In this document: in pieces, positions 59,635 to 64,000 of the stretch
Numbering within the stretch: the stretch's first letter is position 1
Layout of the letters: every line of letters starts with the position of its first letter
Notes under the pieces: model-generated
What the model saw: only the letters and a program-made list of their open reading frames with translations
Databases searched by the model: none
Told to the model about the DNA's origin: nothing
NCBI GenBank assembly: GCA_019747895.1
Contig: JAIEQF010000020.1
Location: forward strand, 1-64,000
Reading direction: 5' to 3'
From: Chthoniobacterales bacterium
GTDB lineage: Bacteria > Verrucomicrobiota > Verrucomicrobiia > Chthoniobacterales > UBA6821
Length of the DNA: 64,000 nucleotides
Position numbers and translations under genes: made by a program

Positions 59635-61850
59635 CTTTTTGCCTTCAGCCTGCTGAAGAGCCCCCCATAACGAAAACGCGTCGAGGCATTGTGAACGGCT
59701 GTTGTGAATGCTTTTTTTTGCCCTAGCAGCATCACAAGGCTACGACCGCGTGTGAGGCCGGTGTAGAGGAGGTTGCGTTGCAATAGCAGATACTGCTGCA
59801 TCGCAAGAGGCATGACGACGACAGGAAATTCAGAGCCTTGGCTTTTGTGAATCGTGATAGCGTAGGCAAGGGTGAGTTCATCAAGTTCAGAAAAATCATA
59901 AACGACCTTGCGCACATCAAAGTGCACCGTGAGATTTTTTTCCGCAATGTTGATCGTCTTAATGCGACCGATGTCGCCATTGAAAACTTCTTTGTCGTAA
60001 TTGTTGCTAGTTTGCAGAACTTTATCTCCTTCACGAAATACAGTCCCATAAGCTGAAGTCTCTGTGCGATGCTGCTGTGGCGGGTTCAGGCATGCCTGGA
60101 GTTTGAGATTCAATTCGCCAATGCCAAGCGTCCCTCTATGCATCGGTGCCAAGACTTGAATATCCATGATCGGATCAACGCCAAGACGCTTTGGAATGCG
60201 GTCGCGGACGATGGTGAGGAGTGTGGATAAAATTTCTTCTGGTTCTTCACGTTCCAAAAAGAAGAAGTCGTTTGAGGCACTCTCACTGCCTGGTTCTGGC
60301 AACGTTGGAAGTCTTCCTTCATTAATAGCATGAGCTGCTTCAATAATTTGACTTCCTCCTGACTGTCTAAAAATTTCTTTCAAATGAACTACTGGCACCA
60401 CACCGCTTCGAATGATATCGGGCAAAACAAGACCTGGTCCAACACTTGGCAGCTGATCGACATCGCCAACAAGAATCAGTCGTGCTGTGGGAGGATGTGC
60501 CAGGAGGAGGCGACTCATGAGCGGGACGTCGACCATTGACGTTTCATCCACAACGAGAACGTCTGTCTCCAAAGGATTGTCGACATCGCGCTGGAAGCGT
60601 CCTTTCGCAGGCAAGAATTCTAAAAGCCGATGAATTGTTTTTGCTTCGAGTTGCGTTGCCTCGCTCAGGCGCTGAGCGGCGCGGCCGGTTGGAGCGGTCA
60701 AGAGGCAGCGGAGTTTTTTGGCTCGCAAAATCATCAAGAGCGATTGCACGAGGGTTGTTTTTCCAACGCCAGGGCCTCCTGTGATAACGACGATCCGATG
60801 TCCCAATGCTATGCGGAGCGCCTCGCGTTGACTGTGAGACAAAGTTCGGCCTGTTTTTTGTTCCACCCACGGAATCGCTTTATCAGGATCAATAAAAGGA
60901 GTCGGAGCCGCAGCATCGGCGAGATGATGGAGGCGGCTTGCAATGATCTCTTCGGCGACGCGAAGATGAGGAAGAAAAATTAATTCTTTGCCTCCGATGC
61001 GCTCGAGCGTGACGCGTTGATCGTGAAGATGGCGTTCGAGGGCTTGCTCAACAATATTTTCTCCTACCTCCAGGAGACGAAGGGCTGCCTGGATTAACTC
61101 CTCGCGAGGCAAGGCACAATGACCTTCTCCGGTTGCTTCCGTCAAGAGATGATCAATGGCACCTCGCGCGCGCAAGAGTGAATCTTGCTCAAACCCTAAC
61201 TTCATCGCCACTGCATCTGCAGAATGAAATCCGATGCCATGAATGTCGCGAGCCAGCGTGTAAGGATTGGCGCGAATGATGGCGACCGCATCTTCTCCAT
61301 AAGTTTTATAAATGCGAGCAGCGCGGTTGGTGCTGACACCATGAGCGTGAAGAAAAAGCATGATGTCGCGAACAACCTTTTGTTCTGCCCAAGCTTCTTT
61401 GATGCGCTGGCGACGCTCGCGGCCGATTCCATCAACCTCTTCGAGGCGCTTGGATTGATATTCAATAATATCAAAAACTTGTTCGCCAAATTTTTTGACG
61501 AGCTTGGTGGCATAGACAGGACCGATGCCTTTGATGAGGCCGCTTCCTAAATATTTTTCAATTCCTTCGAGTGAGGTGGGAGGTTGTGTCTTGAGCGTGC
61601 GTGCCTTCATTTGAAGGCCATGATCTTTATCTCGCTGCCATGTGCCTTGCGCCGTGATCCATTCTCCTGGCGTTACTGCAGGAAGTGTGCCAACGACACA
61701 GACAAGCTCGCGATGGCCTTCGGCTTGAACTTTTAAAACGCAAAATCCATTTTCAGGATTATGAAACGTTACCCGCTCTACAAGCCCGCTGAGCGCATCT
61801 TCTGGACCTCCTGGGGTAATGTTAGGTTGACGCGAAGAGCGGGATTTCAT
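59631..61850 (-). CDS. recD2: RecD2-type ATP-dependent 5'-3' DNA helicase
   Basis: A 739-residue SF1B helicase that works without RecBC. It has the RecD2-specific N-terminal extension with helix-hairpin-helix region (GSGLIKGIGPVYATKLVKKFG; RLEEVDGIGRERRQRI), motif I GGPGVGKTTLVQSL, motif II VLVVDETSMVDVPL, motif III VGDVDQLPSVGPG, and motifs V-VI with YAITIHKSQGSEFPVV and YTGLTRGR. Length is normal. Together with recJ it belongs to the repair set of the window. Its upstream gap holds ACAAAGA and CG-hairpin repeats. Confidence 0.96.
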   Translation of the reverse strand: MKSRSSRQPNITPGGPEDALSGLVERVTFHNPENGFCVLKVQAEGHRELVCVVGTLPAVTPGEWITAQGTWQRDKDHGLQMKARTLKTQPPTSLEGIEKYLGSGLIKGIGPVYATKLVKKFGEQVFDIIEYQSKRLEEVDGIGRERRQRIKEAWAEQKVVRDIMLFLHAHGVSTNRAARIYKTYGEDAVAIIRANPYTLARDIHGIGFHSADAVAMKLGFEQDSLLRARGAIDHLLTEATGEGHCALPREELIQAALRLLEVGENIVEQALERHLHDQRVTLERIGGKELIFLPHLRVAEEIIASRLHHLADAAAPTPFIDPDKAIPWVEQKTGRTLSHSQREALRIALGHRIVVITGGPGVGKTTLVQSLLMILRAKKLRCLLTAPTGRAAQRLSEATQLEAKTIHRLLEFLPAKGRFQRDVDNPLETDVLVVDETSMVDVPLMSRLLLAHPPTARLILVGDVDQLPSVGPGLVLPDIIRSGVVPVVHLKEIFRQSGGSQIIEAAHAINEGRLPTLPEPGSESASNDFFFLEREEPEEILSTLLTIVRDRIPKRLGVDPIMDIQVLAPMHRGTLGIGELNLKLQACLNPPQQHRTETSAYGTVFREGDKVLQTSNNYDKEVFNGDIGRIKTINIAEKNLTVHFDVRKVVYDFSELDELTLAYAITIHKSQGSEFPVVVMPLAMQQYLLLQRNLLYTGLTRGRSLVMLLGQKKAFTTAVHNASTRFRYGGLFSRLKAKS

Positions 61851-61860
61851 GACTGAGAAT

Positions 61861-61970
61861 TAAGAAAATAGCCACAAAAGAACACAAAGAGCACAAAAAA
61901 ATAAAAAAATAACGTCATTCCCGCAAACACGGAAAGGAACTACATTCCTGCGAAGGCAGGAACCAGAAGA
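61861..61970. repeat. ACAAAGA arm and CG-rich hairpin unit
   Basis: ATAGCCACAAAAGAACACAA then AGAGCACAAAAAAA (61868-61903). Next comes a unit TCATTCCCGCAAACACGG (61915) with ATTCCTGCGAAGGCAGGAA (61944), resembling the hairpins at 7329 and 47043. The inverted partner of the first arm is not obvious here. Confidence 0.6.
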
Positions 61971-62055
61971 CAACCAATACAGAATTGATACTCTCATAAA
62001 AATAAATTTTTTTTTTAATCTTTATTGATAAAAGAAAAAAAGAGAAAAGGGTGCC

Positions 62056-64000
62056 ATGCCATGCCGCTTGCTCCTCTCGATTTTTTTTGTTCTTTCTTTT
62101 TCTGCGATAGCTCAAGAACGTTCCGCACCAGTTACTGTAGGAGAGTATGCGGACTTTTTAAATGCTGTTGCAGTGACGGATTCGCACACGCTTTATCATG
62201 AGACGATGGATGGGGTTACTCGCGACGGAGAGCCTGGCGATTATTATTACCAAGCTGTTGCAGGTGCAGAAAATTTGCCGATTAATTTTGTCACCTGGTT
62301 TGATCAGGCTCGCTATTGCAATTGGAAAGAACATGGCTCTCCCCTGCGTGATGAGGTGACATCGGAGACGACGGAGACCGGAAGTTATACGTTGAACGAT
62401 GACATGAGTGGAAGCGTTGTGAAAAATCCGGCTGCTCATTATGTTTTGCCAATGAGCGAAGAGGATAGCTTTATTGATCCAACCTTGGCTTCTAATGATC
62501 GTGGATTCACCATTGTCGAAGTAGATAGAGTAGATCATTTTAATGCTGTTAGTTTTCTGGAAGCTTCTAAGCCTGAAGCAGGCGATGGAACGTGGAGCAC
62601 TTTTGATGAAGTGCTCGGTGTCGTCGGTGTGCTTGCTATGATCGGAGGAGGAGTTGGATATGCTTATCATCGTTGTCATACCGCTCCGGAAGATCCCAGG
62701 ATGCGTAGTAGTAATGGAACTGTAGTTGAGACGACAGAAGCAAATCGACTACTCGAAGAATCTCCGCTCAATGTACGGTCCGAAGAAGTGGTGGGAGGAA
62801 CATCTGCGAGGATTGACGTTGTTACTGGAAAACCAACAGAAGCAGAAAACTTTGCTCAAGATCAACGCTCTCTCGTGAAAAAATGGGCTGACTGGTTGAG
62901 AGGTCGAGATCATCTCAACTCGATCTTTCAAGATGCAGATCAAATTGACTACATCGTAGACAACGACCCAATACCAGAACAGCGTACGTCTTTTCAAAAA
63001 TTCATTCGATGGATGACGCAACGAGCCTACATCTATAAAGACGTAGCTGATTTTAAAAAAAGAAATCTAGAGTACTTGCAAAAAAAGATTGAACGACGTA
63101 ATGCAGCTCTTACAGAACATCAAGCAGCGATTGAAAATCATCCGGCAGTTGCAACAGTTGTAGCGCGGGAAGCAACGATTGTAGAACTGCAACAGATGCT
63201 CCAAGGTCATGAGCAAACCGAGCAAGAGAAAAAAGCAGAGGAAGATCGAGCTCGCCTTGATCGCTTTAAAAAATTTGCAGACGATCGAGAAAATTTGACA
63301 GAAATAGGAGGATACATTCTTGAAATTTCTAAATTAGAGCAGCTTTGTTATTCAGCTTGCACTGATCCTGCTCTTCAGCACAAAGCGTCCTCATCTACAA
63401 TAGAAGTGAGGGAGTCTTCACTCACCCCATTTCAAATCGTCCGCGAGGCAACTCAATACCTTGTGATTACAAAACTGCAAGCTATAGAAAAAGCAGCAAA
63501 ACGATCTGAGCATGCAAGTGAAGAAAGGGTGGCTGCTGGTCAGATCCAAACCCAATATCATGAAGTTTGTAAAGCTGATGCTGAGCTGATGGAACGGTTG
63601 AAAATATTAGCGAGTAAGAAAGCACTTTTATGGAAATATCGAGCACACATGAAAGATGATTTTGTCGAGCATAAGCCAGCTGAACTAAGTGTTAGTTCCA
63701 TCAAAAAGAAAATGACTGATCTCAACACAACGATTGAAAATTATAGAACGATCACCCAAGGTCGCTTTAATAATGTTAAAACAAATTTTGATGCCGATCA
63801 AAAATCTAATACTATTCGAGAGAGTCATGACCGAGATTCTGTTGCTCAGAGTTTTAGCTCAAGTAATGTCGAGAAAAAGACAAAAACCAGAAACTCTTTG
63901 GCTCAACTCTTTCATTCTTCTGACAAGAGTAGGCAATCGCAGGAGGCTCTTGCAGCAGCAGCGGAAGTTGACTTACCTATAGAAACTGCTTGCCGTGAAC
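62056..64000 (+). CDS. Chimeric SUMF1-fragment/TM/coiled-coil protein, 3' truncated by window
   Basis: The frame from ATG 62056 stays open to the window end (648 codons). A signal peptide (MPCRLLLSIFFVLSFSAIAQ) precedes residues about 25-150 that match the first half of SUMF1-fold proteins (VTVGEYADFLNAVAVTD, LYHETMDGVTRDGEPGDYYY, LPINFVTWFDQARYCNW, HYVLPMSEED), as in the gene at 7434. The fold then stops: the C-terminal half (GGSW...GFR) is missing. A TM-like helix (VLGVVGVLAMIGGGVGYAYH, near residue 195) follows, then over 400 residues of charged coiled coil. The coiled-coil part has no family I recognise. Confidence 0.8.
   Translation, partial: MPCRLLLSIFFVLSFSAIAQERSAPVTVGEYADFLNAVAVTDSHTLYHETMDGVTRDGEPGDYYYQAVAGAENLPINFVTWFDQARYCNWKEHGSPLRDEVTSETTETGSYTLNDDMSGSVVKNPAAHYVLPMSEEDSFIDPTLASNDRGFTIVEVDRVDHFNAVSFLEASKPEAGDGTWSTFDEVLGVVGVLAMIGGGVGYAYHRCHTAPEDPRMRSSNGTVVETTEANRLLEESPLNVRSEEVVGGTSARIDVVTGKPTEAENFAQDQRSLVKKWADWLRGRDHLNSIFQDADQIDYIVDNDPIPEQRTSFQKFIRWMTQRAYIYKDVADFKKRNLEYLQKKIERRNAALTEHQAAIENHPAVATVVAREATIVELQQMLQGHEQTEQEKKAEEDRARLDRFKKFADDRENLTEIGGYILEISKLEQLCYSACTDPALQHKASSSTIEVRESSLTPFQIVREATQYLVITKLQAIEKAAKRSEHASEERVAAGQIQTQYHEVCKADAELMERLKILASKKALLWKYRAHMKDDFVEHKPAELSVSSIKKKMTDLNTTIENYRTITQGRFNNVKTNFDADQKSNTIRESHDRDSVAQSFSSSNVEKKTKTRNSLAQLFHSSDKSRQSQEALAAAAEVDLPIETACRE

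Noticed and set aside
62158-62679. Open frame antisense to the right-edge gene
   Set aside because: The opposite frame has a signal peptide, SUMF1 blocks and stays open for 648 codons, so this one is a shadow.

Overview
The window looks like a chromosomal segment of a Gram-negative bacterium, moderately AT-rich by eye. TatC, a lipoprotein, NuoA, a c-type cytochrome, secreted subtilases and secreted SUMF1-fold proteins imply a cell with an envelope and respiration. The SUMF1 proteins, a squalene/phytoene-synthase relative, UbiD and the gene mix suggest the PVC group, perhaps Verrucomicrobiota; this is an inference and no rRNA is present to settle it. Start codons almost never have a Shine-Dalgarno sequence, even for tuf, secE, nusG and dnaE. 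Several of the promoters that can be seen place the transcription start on or next to the start codon.

Layout: 1-7.4 kb has tsaE, a lipoprotein, the SRP RNA, tatC, an ackA-xfp (acetate kinase-phosphoketolase) operon, tRNA-Glu and a HIT protein. 7.4-17.2 kb has a secreted SUMF1 protein, nrdR, tRNA-Asp, ubiD, a GNAT enzyme, a squalene/phytoene-synthase relative, pgsA, der, a small membrane protein with a cytochrome c, and pdxH. 17.5-22.4 kb has tRNA-Thr, tuf, tRNA-Trp, secE and nusG, then recJ where rplK would be expected, and tRNA-Cys. 22.7-35.4 kb has an AspH-like hydroxylase, tRNA-Val, an acyltransferase, alpha-glucan phosphorylase, a YbhN-like flippase-type protein, nuoA, tRNA-Ser, a low-molecular-weight phosphatase, glyA, zwf and a large secreted helical protein. 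35.4-47 kb has dnaE, a subtilase, coaX, a YqjD/YqjE-like envelope cluster, an rRNA-methyltransferase-like gene, divergent mntH/mntR and tRNA-Leu. 47-64 kb has a CoaB-like ligase, an ABC-F ATPase, a CYTH protein with a DUF433/DUF5615 toxin-antitoxin pair, a zeta-like kinase with a tiny partner ORF, cca, a GxxExxY protein, comM, a sigma factor, a second subtilase, recD2 and a truncated SUMF1/coiled-coil protein.

The most unusual content is the repeats. Nearly every intergenic space holds a structured element of one of two kinds. (1) Arms made of degenerate, roughly heptameric tandem words are usually paired in inverted orientation around an AT-rich spacer, and often capped by a perfect mini-hairpin with a 2-4 nt loop. 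Many words are used (CCTGCAA, CTACAGC, CTCATTA, CCTTCAG, CAACTAC, CAAACT, ACAAAGA, TGACCCC and others). (2) A palindromic element of about 150 bp occurs five times. Its core is conserved, but its outer arms differ from locus to locus while remaining self-complementary. Both kinds enter genes: one palindrome is an in-frame 156-bp (52-codon) insert in ackA, a heptamer pair encodes about 50 extra residues inside DnaE, and repeat arms supply start codons, N-termini, C-terminal tails or stop codons of tatC, xfp, nrdR, the squalene-synthase relative, zwf, coaX and the gene at 45852. This resembles Rickettsia palindromic elements and cyanobacterial heptamer repeats in style, but I cannot assign these families to any described one.
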